Origin: Candidatus Omnitrophota bacterium
GTDB lineage: Bacteria; Omnitrophota; Gorgyraeia; Aquiviventales; Aquiviventaceae
NCBI GenBank assembly: GCA_016193195.1
Contig: JACPSQ010000018.1
Coordinates: forward strand, 1 to 13,107
Direction of reading: 5' to 3'
Length of the DNA: 13,107 nucleotides
The translations under genes and the position numbers were made by a program. Under the pieces are notes generated by a model. The model saw nothing but the letters and a program-made list of their open reading frames with translations, did not search any database and was not told the origin of the DNA. Positions 5,823 through 13,107 of this stretch are shown here, piece after piece (positions within the stretch are counted from its first letter, which is position 1; each line of letters opens with the position of its first letter).

Positions 5823-6935
5823 ATGAGCCCTCCTGCGCGTTCTGCCGACAACAAGCCATGGCGTGGCGTCATCGAGGCCTACCGGACCTACCTGCCGGTC
5901 TCCACGAAGACCCCCATCGTAACACTGCTGGAAGGCAACACCCCGCTCATCCACAGCCGGGCCCTCAGCAAGCGGGTCGGGAGGCACGTTGACGTCTATC
6001 TGAAGTACGAGGGCATGAACCCAACCGGCTCCTTCAAGGACCGTGGGATGACCCTCGCGATCTCGAAGGCGCTCGAGTCGAAATCGGCCGCCGTCCTGTG
6101 CGCGTCCACCGGGAACACCTCGGCCTCAGCGAGCGCGTACGCGGCGCGGGCGGGTCTTCGCTCTATCGTCCTGATCCCGAGCGGGGCCATTGCGTTGGGG
6201 AAGCTCTCACAGGCCCTGATCCATGGCGCCCGGCTCGCCTCTGTTGAGGCGAACTTCGACGCGTGTCTCGCGCTCGTCAAATCGCTGGCACAGATGCACC
6301 CGGTCACCCTCGTCAACTCGATCAACCCCCACCGCATCGAAGGCCAGAAGACCTGCGCGTTCGAGATCTGCGACGCGCTGGGGCGCTCGCCGGACGTTCA
6401 CGTCACGCCGGTGGGCAACGCTGGGAACATTACCGCGCAGTGGAAGGGCTACCGGGAGTACTACCGGCGAGGGCACATCCGGCGCCTGCCGGTGATGTTG
6501 GGTTTTCAGGCCGAGGGGGCGGCGCCGCTCGTCAAGGGCAAAATCATCAAACACCCGAGAACGATCGCCACCGCCATCCGCATCGGGAACCCCGCGAGTT
6601 GGCAAGGGGCCATCGCGGCGTGCGAGGAATCCCACGGGCTCATCCAGACCGTGAGGGACAGGGAGATCCTCGAGGCCTATCGCCTCCTGGCGATGGAAGA
6701 CGGCGTGTTTGTCGAACCGGCGTCGGCCGCTTCTGTGGCCGGTCTGTTGAAGCTGGCCCGCAGCGGCTATTTTCACTCCAAGCGCATCCGGGCCAAACGG
6801 ACGCTCAGCGTCGTCTGCATCCTCACCGGGCACGGGTTGAAGGACCCTGAACGCGCCATCAAGAGTATCCGCATCCCTAAGCCCCTCCCCCCCTCGCTCT
6901 CCGCCATCAGCAAGGCGGTTGGCCTTAACAGATGA
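5823..6935 (+). CDS. thrC: Threonine synthase
   Basis: A pyridoxal-phosphate enzyme that turns O-phosphohomoserine into threonine. The cofactor lysine is Lys72 in NPTGSFKDRGM. STGNTSASASAYAARAG at about 100-116 and the glycine-rich phosphate-binding loop VGNAGN near residue 199 are also conserved. The length of 370 residues fits the shorter class without the long N-terminal domain of the E. coli type. ATG 5823 is chosen because the open frame further upstream (from about 5778) would only translate heptameric repeat units, giving an artefactual Asn-Pro-Lys-Pro-Glu-Thr tail at the N-terminus. No clear ribosome binding site precedes 5823. The stop overlaps the next gene by 4 nt (ATGA). Confidence 0.95.
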   Translation: MSPPARSADNKPWRGVIEAYRTYLPVSTKTPIVTLLEGNTPLIHSRALSKRVGRHVDVYLKYEGMNPTGSFKDRGMTLAISKALESKSAAVLCASTGNTSASASAYAARAGLRSIVLIPSGAIALGKLSQALIHGARLASVEANFDACLALVKSLAQMHPVTLVNSINPHRIEGQKTCAFEICDALGRSPDVHVTPVGNAGNITAQWKGYREYYRRGHIRRLPVMLGFQAEGAAPLVKGKIIKHPRTIATAIRIGNPASWQGAIAACEESHGLIQTVRDREILEAYRLLAMEDGVFVEPASAASVAGLLKLARSGYFHSKRIRAKRTLSVVCILTGHGLKDPERAIKSIRIPKPLPPSLSAISKAVGLNR

Positions 6936-8107
6936 AATACGTCATCCTCAGGTGTGAAGACGAAGCGCGAGGGAATGGGCGGACCGCAACGCTCCTGGAA
7001 GGAGCAAGACTCTCGTACCTACAGCACCTGGCACAAGCGGGCGCTGCTGGCTTGATCCGCCCCACGGTCTCGCGAGGGAGAAGCCGCCGGGGTGTTCCGG
7101 CCATCGATCGATTGCATCTGCACCGCTCCCTCTTCGGCTTGGACCATCACGACCCTGAAGCGGCGCCAGGACTCTGTTATGCGGCCAGCGTGAATCTCCA
7201 AATCACTCCTGAAGAGTCGGTGTGGTGCTGCGACCTCGTCACACGCCAGGATGGGGCGATCGTGGACCCGCTCGCCGGGCGCATTACGACGAAGGAGAGC
7301 GAGATCCTCATCCAGGCCCTGGACGATCAGCTCGGATCGGAGAGTCGCCGGTGGGAGGTCGGGCAGGGCTCCCAGCATATCTTCGTCACCAACGATCCGG
7401 CGCTTGCGCCTGGAGCGGACGGCTCCATGACGATCTGCTCGCCTGAGCTCTTGATGGGTCAGCCGTGGAGGCGGAGACTCCCCAAGGGGAGCACCGGCCA
7501 GGCGTTGCAACGGCTCCTTGAGGAGGCTTCGAGGGTCCTCGAAGGCCATGCGGTCAATCGCGTCCGGGTCGACCTGGGTGAAAACCCGGCCAACATGCTC
7601 TGGCTCTGGGGCGCCGCGCGGCCTGAGACCCCCCCGCGGACGTTTCGTGATCGGACCGGCCTCTCGGGTGCGGCGATCTCCAACAGTTTCTTCATGCGTG
7701 GGTTTGCGCAGTCCCAGGGCCTGGATTGGAGCAATGGGCCAACATCACTCGAAGAGGGTCAGCTCCGACGTCTGATGGAGAAGTTGGAAGGGCTGATCGA
7801 TCGGCATGATCTCGTGGATGTCCATCTGGTGATCGACACCCCGGATCCGGTCGAACGGCTCTGCGCGATGGAGCGCATTGATCAGCTCCTGCTGAAACCG
7901 CTGACTGAGGCGCTGACACGCCGCCTGAGCCCGTGGCGGCTCCTGGCGGTAATTGACGATCGGCGACTGAGCGACACCGTGCCATTCATTGGTATTGGCA
8001 CTGAACTGCCGCGACAGCCGATCGCATCGCTCAACGCGCAGCGTCTAATGGAGAGCCCCCTCACGTTCCCAGACGGCTCCGCGCTCTTTGCGTGGTTTAC
8101 ACGATGA
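6932..8107 (+). CDS. ApgM-like (COG3635) protein in homoserine-kinase position, active site altered
   Basis: A 391-residue relative of the archaeal-type cofactor-independent phosphoglycerate mutase (alkaline phosphatase superfamily). In threonine operons this family has been proposed as the missing homoserine kinase, and no other thrB is visible here. Family blocks can be read: [14 protein letters not shown] (about 90-103), [16 protein letters not shown], then [10 protein letters not shown] and a GLSGAAIS block near residues 220-250. The metal-binding positions look lost. The usual N-terminal GDGMA reads CEDEA; the PGSDVAN serine region reads VPAIDRLHL; the EAPDEAGH-type motif reads [15 protein letters not shown] and the following THT histidines read [12 protein letters not shown]. 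The gene is intact and overlaps both neighbours by 4 nt, so it seems to be kept. It may be a diverged kinase, a non-catalytic partner or a decaying copy. Confidence 0.8.
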   Translation: MKYVILRCEDEARGNGRTATLLEGARLSYLQHLAQAGAAGLIRPTVSRGRSRRGVPAIDRLHLHRSLFGLDHHDPEAAPGLCYAASVNLQITPEESVWCCDLVTRQDGAIVDPLAGRITTKESEILIQALDDQLGSESRRWEVGQGSQHIFVTNDPALAPGADGSMTICSPELLMGQPWRRRLPKGSTGQALQRLLEEASRVLEGHAVNRVRVDLGENPANMLWLWGAARPETPPRTFRDRTGLSGAAISNSFFMRGFAQSQGLDWSNGPTSLEEGQLRRLMEKLEGLIDRHDLVDVHLVIDTPDPVERLCAMERIDQLLLKPLTEALTRRLSPWRLLAVIDDRRLSDTVPFIGIGTELPRQPIASLNAQRLMESPLTFPDGSALFAWFTR

Positions 8108-9342
8108 GAAGAAAACTGATCGTTCAAAAATACGGTGGCAGCTCCGTTGCCAACCCAGAGCGGATCCAGCGGGTGGCGCAGCGCGTGGTGGACACCAGAC
8201 GCGCGGGTGCTGATGTCGTGGTCGTCGTCTCGGCGTTGGGGGACACCACCGATGAGCTGCTCCATCTCGCCTCACAGATTACCCAAGCGCCCCCCGAGCG
8301 GGAGTTGGACATGCTGATGGCGACGGGAGAACAGGTGTCCGTCGCACTCCTCGCGATGGCGATTCACGAGCTGGGCGAAGACGCGGTCTCCTTCACTGGG
8401 GCGCAGGTGGGCATCCTCACGGACGGGACGCACACCAAGGCGAGGATTGTCGATATCAACGCACAACGCCTGGTCGGGGAGTTGGCGAAGGGTCGCATCG
8501 TGATCGTCGCCGGGTTCCAGGGCGTCAACCTCCGCCAGGACATCACGACGCTCGGACGCGGGGGCTCCGACCTGACGGCCGTGGCGTTAGCCAAGGTCCT
8601 GCGGGCGACTGTCTGCGAGATCTTCACGGACGTCGAAGGGGTCTACACCGCCGATCCGCGCATCGTCCCCCAGGCCAGAAAGCTCAGCACGATCAGTTAC
8701 GACGAGATGCTCGAAATGGCCTCGCTGGGCGCGCAGGTCATGCAGGCGCGATCGATCTTTGTGGCGAAACGGTTCGGCATCCCCATCCACGTCCGATCCA
8801 GCTTCTCACTTCGGGAGGGCACGATGATCCAGCGGTCGGTCAAGGCGATGGAAGACATCGTGGTCAGCGGGGTCACCCTGCAGCGGGACGAGGCCAAGGT
8901 GACCATTCGCGATGTCCCCGACAGGCCGGGGATGGCGGCGGAAATTTTCCGGGAACTCGCCGCGAAAGGCATCAACGTGGACATGATCGTCCAGAACGTG
9001 AGCCGCGAGGGTTCGACGGACCTCTCCTTCACGGTGATCAAGAGCGATCTCCCGTCGACCCTGCGCCTCAGCCGCAGCGTCTCACACCGCATCGGGGCGG
9101 GGGAAGTGACCACCGATGAGGGGGTCGTCAAGCTCTCGATTGTCGGGATCGGGATGCGCAGCCACTCCGGGATCGCCGCGAAGATGTTCGAGGCCATGGC
9201 CCGTGAGCGAATCAACATTGAGATGATTTCCACCTCAGAGATCAAAATCTCCTGTGTCATCCGCAAGGCCCACGCGGAACGAGCGATGCGAGCGGTCCAT
9301 CGGGCCTTCGGGCTGAACCGCGCCCCCACCTCCGGGCGATAA
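8104..9342 (+). CDS. lysC: Aspartate kinase (monofunctional)
   Basis: Phosphorylates aspartate, the first step to lysine, threonine and methionine. The N-terminal KYGGSSVA begins at Lys9. The kinase domain goes on with [39 protein letters not shown] and [15 protein letters not shown], all typical of the family. Two ACT domains fill the C-terminus from about residue 268 ([19 protein letters not shown] and [20 protein letters not shown]), so allosteric inhibition by lysine and/or threonine is expected. The length of 412 residues is that of the Bacillus/Corynebacterium-type enzyme. ATG 8104 is chosen over a start 12 nt upstream because it gives the ATGA overlap with the previous stop and the family's usual N-terminus. 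It is followed by 54 nt before the cimA start, in which no repeat of the heptamer type is seen. Confidence 0.97.
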   Translation: MRRKLIVQKYGGSSVANPERIQRVAQRVVDTRRAGADVVVVVSALGDTTDELLHLASQITQAPPERELDMLMATGEQVSVALLAMAIHELGEDAVSFTGAQVGILTDGTHTKARIVDINAQRLVGELAKGRIVIVAGFQGVNLRQDITTLGRGGSDLTAVALAKVLRATVCEIFTDVEGVYTADPRIVPQARKLSTISYDEMLEMASLGAQVMQARSIFVAKRFGIPIHVRSSFSLREGTMIQRSVKAMEDIVVSGVTLQRDEAKVTIRDVPDRPGMAAEIFRELAAKGINVDMIVQNVSREGSTDLSFTVIKSDLPSTLRLSRSVSHRIGAGEVTTDEGVVKLSIVGIGMRSHSGIAAKMFEAMARERINIEMISTSEIKISCVIRKAHAERAMRAVHRAFGLNRAPTSGR

Positions 9343-9396
9343 TTGAATCGGCGGAATCGTTTTTCAAAATCAGCGGAATCAACCAAACATTTTCTC

Positions 9397-11001
9397 ATGG
9401 GACACATTGAGCTCTACGATACGACGCTCCGTGATGGGGCGCAGACCGAGGGGATCTCGTACTCGGTCCAGGACAAGCTTCGCATCGCCGAGAGGCTGGA
9501 TGGCCTGGGCGTGCACACCATCGAAGGGGGATGGCCAGGCTCGAACCCGAAAGATGCGGAGTTCTTCCGGCGGGCCAGGCGGTTGCGCCTGCGCTCGGCG
9601 ACGCTCGCCGCGTTCGGAAGCACGAGGCACTCATCGAGCGCCGCGAACGATCAGAACCTTCGGGCGCTCCTCAAGGCCGAGACGCAGGTCGTGACGATCT
9701 TCGGGAAGAGCTGGGACCTCCACGTCCGGGATGTGCTGAAGATCAGCTTCGACGAGAATCTCAAGGTGATCGAGGAGTCCGTTGCCTTCCTGAAACGGCA
9801 TGGCCGACGCGTCATCTACGACGCCGAGCATTTTTTTGATGGCTACAAGGACGATCCGGCCTACGCGCTCAAGACCATCCAGGCCGCCCTCGACGGAGGA
9901 GCAGACGCCATCGTGTTCTGCGACACCAACGGTGGGAGCCTGCCGACGGAGATCAGTGGGACCATCACCGCCTCCAAGGAGGTTCTTCGCGTTCCCATGG
10001 GGATCCACGCCCACAACGATAGCGACCTCGCGGTCGCCAACACCCTCGCCGCAGTGGACGCTGGCTGCCGGCACGTCCAGGGCACGATGAACGGCTACGG
10101 GGAGCGGTGCGGAAACGCGAACCTGGTTTCCGTCATCGCCGTCCTCAAGCTGAAGATGGGCCTCGACTGCCTCCCTGGCGCCAAACTGAAAACACTGACG
10201 GAGACGTCGCGCTTCGTGGCGGAGATCAGCAACATGGCCCAGCACGCGAACCAGCCCTTCGTCGGAGCGGCCGCCTTCGCCCACAAAGGCGGGGTGCACG
10301 TCAACGCGGTGATGAAGAGCCCACGGAGTTACGAGCATCTCGACCCGGCCACCGTGGGTAATCAGCGCAAGATCCTCGTCTCTGAGCTTTCGGGGCGGTC
10401 ATCGTTGGTCTTCAAGGCCAGGGGGCTCTCCCTCGACCTTTCAAAGGAGACGCCGCAAGCCAAGCGGCTCCTGGCGCTCTTGCAACAGCTCGAGCACCAG
10501 GGCTACCACTTCGAAGCAGCCGAGGGCTCGCTTGAACTCTTGCTCAAGCGCGAGCTCAAACAGGTGAAGCCGTTCTTTACGCTTGAGAGCTTCCGCGTCA
10601 TCATGGAGAAGCGAGACCATCGCCTCGTCTCCGAGGCAACGATCAAGGTGCGCGTCAACGGGGTGCCGGAGCAGACCGCCGCTGAGGGCGACGGCCCGGT
10701 CAACGCGCTCGATAACGCGGTCCGTAAAGCGCTGCGCCGATTCTATCCGACGATCTCGCAGATGCACTTGACTGATTTCAAGGTCCGGGTCCTTGATGAG
10801 AAGGCCGGGACGGCCGCCAAGGTCCGCGTCCTCATCGAATCTCAGGATGAGCACGATTCCTGGGGCACCGTGGGGGTTTCCGAGAACATCATCGAAGCAA
10901 GCTGGCAGGCGCTCGCCGATTCCATCGAGTACAAGCTGCTCAAAGACCACGGCAGCACACAGCACAAAGCACACAGCACACAGAGGACAGCAAAACGATG
11001 A
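9397..11001 (+). CDS. cimA: (R)-citramalate synthase
   Basis: Condenses acetyl-CoA with pyruvate to citramalate, the first step of a threonine-independent route to isoleucine. The HMGL-like TIM barrel shows [10 protein letters not shown] at residues 7-16, the metal-binding [12 protein letters not shown] and the GNANLVSV loop. A LeuA-type regulatory domain covers about residues 400-525. It belongs to the citramalate/2-isopropylmalate synthase family; the 534-residue length and barrel details ([12 protein letters not shown]) favour the CimA subgroup over LeuA. ATG 9397 is chosen because homologues begin just before the YDTTLRDG strand; a TTG at 9343 would add an unsupported leader. No clear Shine-Dalgarno is visible. 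The last 16 or so residues ([15 protein letters not shown]) are translated from a heptameric repeat element, so the natural C-terminus probably ended near LLKDHG and the element supplied a new tail and stop. Confidence 0.93.
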   Translation: MGHIELYDTTLRDGAQTEGISYSVQDKLRIAERLDGLGVHTIEGGWPGSNPKDAEFFRRARRLRLRSATLAAFGSTRHSSSAANDQNLRALLKAETQVVTIFGKSWDLHVRDVLKISFDENLKVIEESVAFLKRHGRRVIYDAEHFFDGYKDDPAYALKTIQAALDGGADAIVFCDTNGGSLPTEISGTITASKEVLRVPMGIHAHNDSDLAVANTLAAVDAGCRHVQGTMNGYGERCGNANLVSVIAVLKLKMGLDCLPGAKLKTLTETSRFVAEISNMAQHANQPFVGAAAFAHKGGVHVNAVMKSPRSYEHLDPATVGNQRKILVSELSGRSSLVFKARGLSLDLSKETPQAKRLLALLQQLEHQGYHFEAAEGSLELLLKRELKQVKPFFTLESFRVIMEKRDHRLVSEATIKVRVNGVPEQTAAEGDGPVNALDNAVRKALRRFYPTISQMHLTDFKVRVLDEKAGTAAKVRVLIESQDEHDSWGTVGVSENIIEASWQALADSIEYKLLKDHGSTQHKAHSTQRTAKR

Positions 11002-11040
11002 GTCGCACGCTGTGTGCTGTCTGCTGTGTGCTGTCTGCTC
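10953..11040 (+). repeat. Heptameric inverted-repeat element spanning cimA stop to valS start
   Basis: The left arm is CAGCACA-type heptamers from 10953 (CAGCACA, CAGCACA, AAGCACA, CAGCACA, CAGAGGA, CAGCAAA). The right arm is TGTGTGC, TGTCTGC, TGTGTGC, TGTCTGC at 11011-11038, with blocks such as CTGTGTGCTGT complementary to the left arm. The cimA stop (10999-11001) lies in the spacer and the valS ATG (11041) directly abuts the right end. As a result valS has no visible ribosome binding site and cimA carries a repeat-coded tail. Confidence 0.88.
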
Positions 11041-13107
11041 ATGTCTGATCTCCCCCCGCAATACAATCCCAAGGCCGTCGAGGAAGCCCGCTACCAGTGG
11101 TGGGAATCCGAGGGGCTGTTCCAGGCCGAGCCCGATCCCTCCCGCAAACCGTACACCATCGTCATCCCGCCCCCGAACGTCACCGGCATCCTCCACATGG
11201 GCCACGCCCTCAACAACACCATCCAGGACATCCTGATCCGCTTCAAACGGATGCAAGGATACAACGCGCTCTGGGTCCCAGGGACCGACCACGCCGGGAT
11301 TGCGACGCAGAACGTCGTAGAGAAAGCGCTCGCCAAGGAAGGGAAGCGACGCCAAGATGTCGGCAGGGACGAATTCATCAAGCGCGTGTGGGAGTGGAAG
11401 GAGCAGTACGGCAATACGATCCTCTACCAGCTCAAGCGGCTCGGCTCCTCCTGCGACTGGCGACGGACCCGCTTCACGATGGACGAGGGCCTCTCTGCGG
11501 CGGTCGCCGAAGTCTTTGTCCGGCTCTACAACAAAGGGCTCATCTACCGGGGGAACTACATCATCAACTGGTGCCCCCGCTGCCAGACCGCGCTCGCTGA
11601 CGAAGAGGCGCCTCGCGAGGAGACCCAAGGCAAGCTGTACCACATCCGCTATCCCCTCGAAGTTCCGGGTTCCGAGTTCCGGGTTCCGAGTTCACCAAAA
11701 ACCCGAAACCCGAAACCCGAAACCCGAAACTACGTTGAAGTGGCGACGACGCGGCCGGAGACCATGCTCGGCGACACCGCCATCGCCGTCCATCCGAAGG
11801 ACAAGCGATACAAACATCTGATTGGCAAATGCGCGATCCTCCCAATCGTCAACCGGAAGCTGCCGATCATCGCCGATGAGGCGGTGGATCCGAAGTTCGG
11901 CACCGGCGCCGTGAAGGTCACCCCTGCCCATGATCCGGTGGACTTCCAACTGGGGAAGAAGCACGCGCTTGAGTTCCTGAACGTCATGACGGACGACGGG
12001 CAGATGGCCAACGTGCCAAAGCCCTATGAGGGTTTGGACCGGTTCGACTGCCGCAGCAAGCTGATCGTGGATCTCGAGCAGCAGGGCTTCCTGGGCCCAA
12101 TCGACGAGCACCTGCACAACGTCGGCCACTGCTACCGCTGCCGGACGGTCGTGGAGCCTCGCCTGAGCCCGCAGTGGTTCGTCAGGATGAAGCCGTTGGC
12201 TGAGCCTGCCATCAAGGCGGTCAAGAAGGGGACGATCAAGTTCTCCCCAACCCGTTGGACCAAGGTGTACCTGAATTGGATGGAGAACATCCAGGACTGG
12301 TGCATCAGCCGGCAGATCTGGTGGGGCCACCGGCTGCCTGTCTACTATTGTCAAGCCTGCGCGGGACAGGCAGGAGTTCAGAGTTCAGAGTTCGGAGTTC
12401 AGAGTAAGACGACGCCTACGAACTATGAACTACGAACTATGAACAAACGGGGCGTGATCGTGGCCAAGACGGCACCGACGAAATGTCCCGCCTGCGGTGG
12501 AACCGATCTGAGGCAAGACGAGGATGTCTTGGATACGTGGTTCTCGTCCTGGCTGTGGCCCTTCTCCACCCTGGGCTGGCCGGCCAAGACGAAAGAGCTC
12601 GACGACTTCTACCCGACCGACACCCTGGTCACCGCGCAGGAGATCATCTTCTTCTGGGTCGCCCGGATGATCATGGCCGGCTACTTCTGCATGCAGCAAC
12701 CGCCCTTTAGGCGAGTCTACATCCACGGCACGGTCCGCGACATCACCGGCAAGAAGATGTCGAAGTCGCTCGGGAACATCATTGACCCCCTGGAGGTCAT
12801 CGACCAGTACGGGACCGACGCCTTGCGCTACACGCTCGTGACGGCCACCGCGATCGGGCAGGATATTTTTCTTTCTGAGGAGCGGTTTGTCGCCGGCCGC
12901 AACTTCGCCAACAAGCTCTGGAACGCCACCCGCTTCGTCCTCAGCACAGTGGCGAGTGACGAGTGGCGAGTGGCGAGTACTCACTCATCACTCATCACTC
13001 ATCACTCATCACTCACAGTGCCGGACCGGTGGATCCTCTCGCGGCTCCAACGGACGATTGGGAAGGTGACGGCATCGCTCGACGCCTTCCTCTTCAACGA
13101 CGCGGCC
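11041..13107 (+). CDS. valS: Valyl-tRNA synthetase (3' end cut off by window), with three in-frame inserts
   Basis: A class I aminoacyl-tRNA synthetase that charges tRNA-Val. The open frame runs 689 codons to the window edge with no stop; full-length enzymes are about 880 residues or more. The HIGH motif reads HMGH at residues 52-55 (PPPNVTGILHMGH), and KMSKS is at 572-576. The editing domain shows VATTRPETMLGDTA from about residue 234. A zinc knuckle has Cys437, Cys440, Cys482 and Cys485. The anticodon-binding domain begins at about residue 660 (DRWILSRL). Three segments of about 23 residues are coded by heptameric repeat elements and have no counterpart in the family: residues 208-230, 446-468 and about 636-659. 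All keep the frame and lack stops. The start ATG 11041 gives the family N-terminus (YNPKAVEEARYQWW) but has no Shine-Dalgarno, being directly preceded by another repeat. It closes the visible operon after cimA. Confidence 0.96.
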   Translation, partial: MSDLPPQYNPKAVEEARYQWWESEGLFQAEPDPSRKPYTIVIPPPNVTGILHMGHALNNTIQDILIRFKRMQGYNALWVPGTDHAGIATQNVVEKALAKEGKRRQDVGRDEFIKRVWEWKEQYGNTILYQLKRLGSSCDWRRTRFTMDEGLSAAVAEVFVRLYNKGLIYRGNYIINWCPRCQTALADEEAPREETQGKLYHIRYPLEVPGSEFRVPSSPKTRNPKPETRNYVEVATTRPETMLGDTAIAVHPKDKRYKHLIGKCAILPIVNRKLPIIADEAVDPKFGTGAVKVTPAHDPVDFQLGKKHALEFLNVMTDDGQMANVPKPYEGLDRFDCRSKLIVDLEQQGFLGPIDEHLHNVGHCYRCRTVVEPRLSPQWFVRMKPLAEPAIKAVKKGTIKFSPTRWTKVYLNWMENIQDWCISRQIWWGHRLPVYYCQACAGQAGVQSSEFGVQSKTTPTNYELRTMNKRGVIVAKTAPTKCPACGGTDLRQDEDVLDTWFSSWLWPFSTLGWPAKTKELDDFYPTDTLVTAQEIIFFWVARMIMAGYFCMQQPPFRRVYIHGTVRDITGKKMSKSLGNIIDPLEVIDQYGTDALRYTLVTATAIGQDIFLSEERFVAGRNFANKLWNATRFVLSTVASDEWRVASTHSSLITHHSSLTVPDRWILSRLQRTIGKVTASLDAFLFNDAA
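11662..11730 (+). repeat. Heptameric inverted-repeat insert 1 in valS
   Basis: 69 nt (23 codons). The left arm is GTTCCGG, GTTCCGA, GTTCCGG, GTTCCGA and GTTC; the spacer is ACCAAAA; the right arm is four exact ACCCGAA units and AC. Left and right arms are complementary at about 5-6 of every 7 positions. It codes for a polar, proline-rich segment between LYHIRYPL and YVEVATTRPET, where other enzymes have a short loop of about six residues at the entry of the editing domain. The right arm has the same unit as the hom–thrC element. Confidence 0.92.
12376..12444 (+). repeat. Heptameric inverted-repeat insert 2 in valS
   Basis: 69 nt (23 codons). The left arm is GTTCAGA, GTTCAGA, GTTCGGA, GTTCAGA and GT. 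After a 14-nt spacer comes the right arm GAACTAT, GAACTAC, GAACTAT and GAAC. Shifted by one unit, the reverse complement of the right arm matches the left arm at 6 of 7 positions in three units running, including the variant G of GTTCGGA. It sits between the two cysteine pairs of the zinc knuckle. A short extra segment just before it (GCCTG…CAGGC at about 12357-12373) is itself palindromic. Confidence 0.92.
12948..13016 (+). repeat. Heptameric inverted-repeat insert 3 in valS
   Basis: About 69 nt. The left arm is AGTGGCG, AGTGACG, AGTGGCG, AGTGGCG and AGT. The right arm is ACTC, then four exact ACTCATC units from 12983 and ACTCAC. The arms pair imperfectly, with G·T wobbles helping. It codes for a Ser/Thr/His-rich stretch between LWNATRFVL and VPDRWILSRL, the linker from the catalytic core to the anticodon-binding helices, which varies in length across the family. 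Confidence 0.92.

Noticed and set aside
9343..9396. TTG start for citramalate synthase adding 18 residues
   Set aside because: Homologues begin just before YDTTLRDG; the leader has no family support and no ribosome binding site.
10441..11643. Long minus-strand open frame opposite cimA and valS (400 codons)
   Set aside because: It runs through two well-supported genes and a repeat element; no recognisable domain, and its composition is that of an antisense shadow.
11662..13016. valS inserts as self-splicing introns or inteins
   Set aside because: They are only about 69 nt, in frame, lack stops and carry none of the conserved intron or intein motifs.

Overview
The window carries about ten genes, all on the plus strand, most of them GC-rich and tightly packed. 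It reads as chromosomal DNA of an uncultured bacterium. The order hom–thrC–(ApgM-like)–lysC–cimA is one I associate with deltaproteobacteria such as Geobacter and with candidate phyla such as Omnitrophota. The unusual repeat load makes me lean towards an Omnitrophota-like or similar lineage, but nothing here proves the phylum. Stops include TGA, so the standard bacterial code applies.

Layout. Positions 3-74 hold the C-terminal tail of an upstream membrane protein that overlaps ychF (71-1165). A 97-bp palindromic element bridges the ychF stop and the start of an ornithine cyclodeaminase-family gene (1260-2255). From 2256 to about 4431 lies an accessory-looking stretch. It holds a nested-palindrome element, a promoter-like site, broken copies of tRNA-Pro, a GIY-YIG nuclease-like gene with an in-frame TGA, an intact tRNA-Pro(GGG), and a MntA/HepT toxin-antitoxin pair.

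From 4436 to the end runs a biosynthetic operon. Homoserine dehydrogenase, threonine synthase, a phosphoglycerate-mutase-like protein in the place where homoserine kinase is expected, and aspartate kinase together supply threonine. Citramalate synthase opens a threonine-independent route to isoleucine. Valyl-tRNA synthetase follows, cut off by the window end at codon 689. Spacing is tight, with ATGA overlaps at thrC/apgM-like and apgM-like/lysC.

The most striking signal is a family of heptanucleotide inverted-repeat elements of 67-88 bp. Each has about four 7-nt units, a short spacer, then about four partly complementary 7-nt units. Five copies are seen: one between hom and thrC, one covering the cimA stop and reaching the valS start, and three inside valS, each about 69 nt and in frame without stop codons. 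They fall where valyl-tRNA synthetases tolerate variation: before the editing-domain TTRPET motif, inside a four-cysteine zinc knuckle, and at the junction to the anticodon-binding domain. The heptamer differs between most copies, but period and architecture are kept. This resembles in-frame palindromic elements of Rickettsia combined with heptameric repeats of cyanobacteria, and it is the best candidate here for something undescribed.
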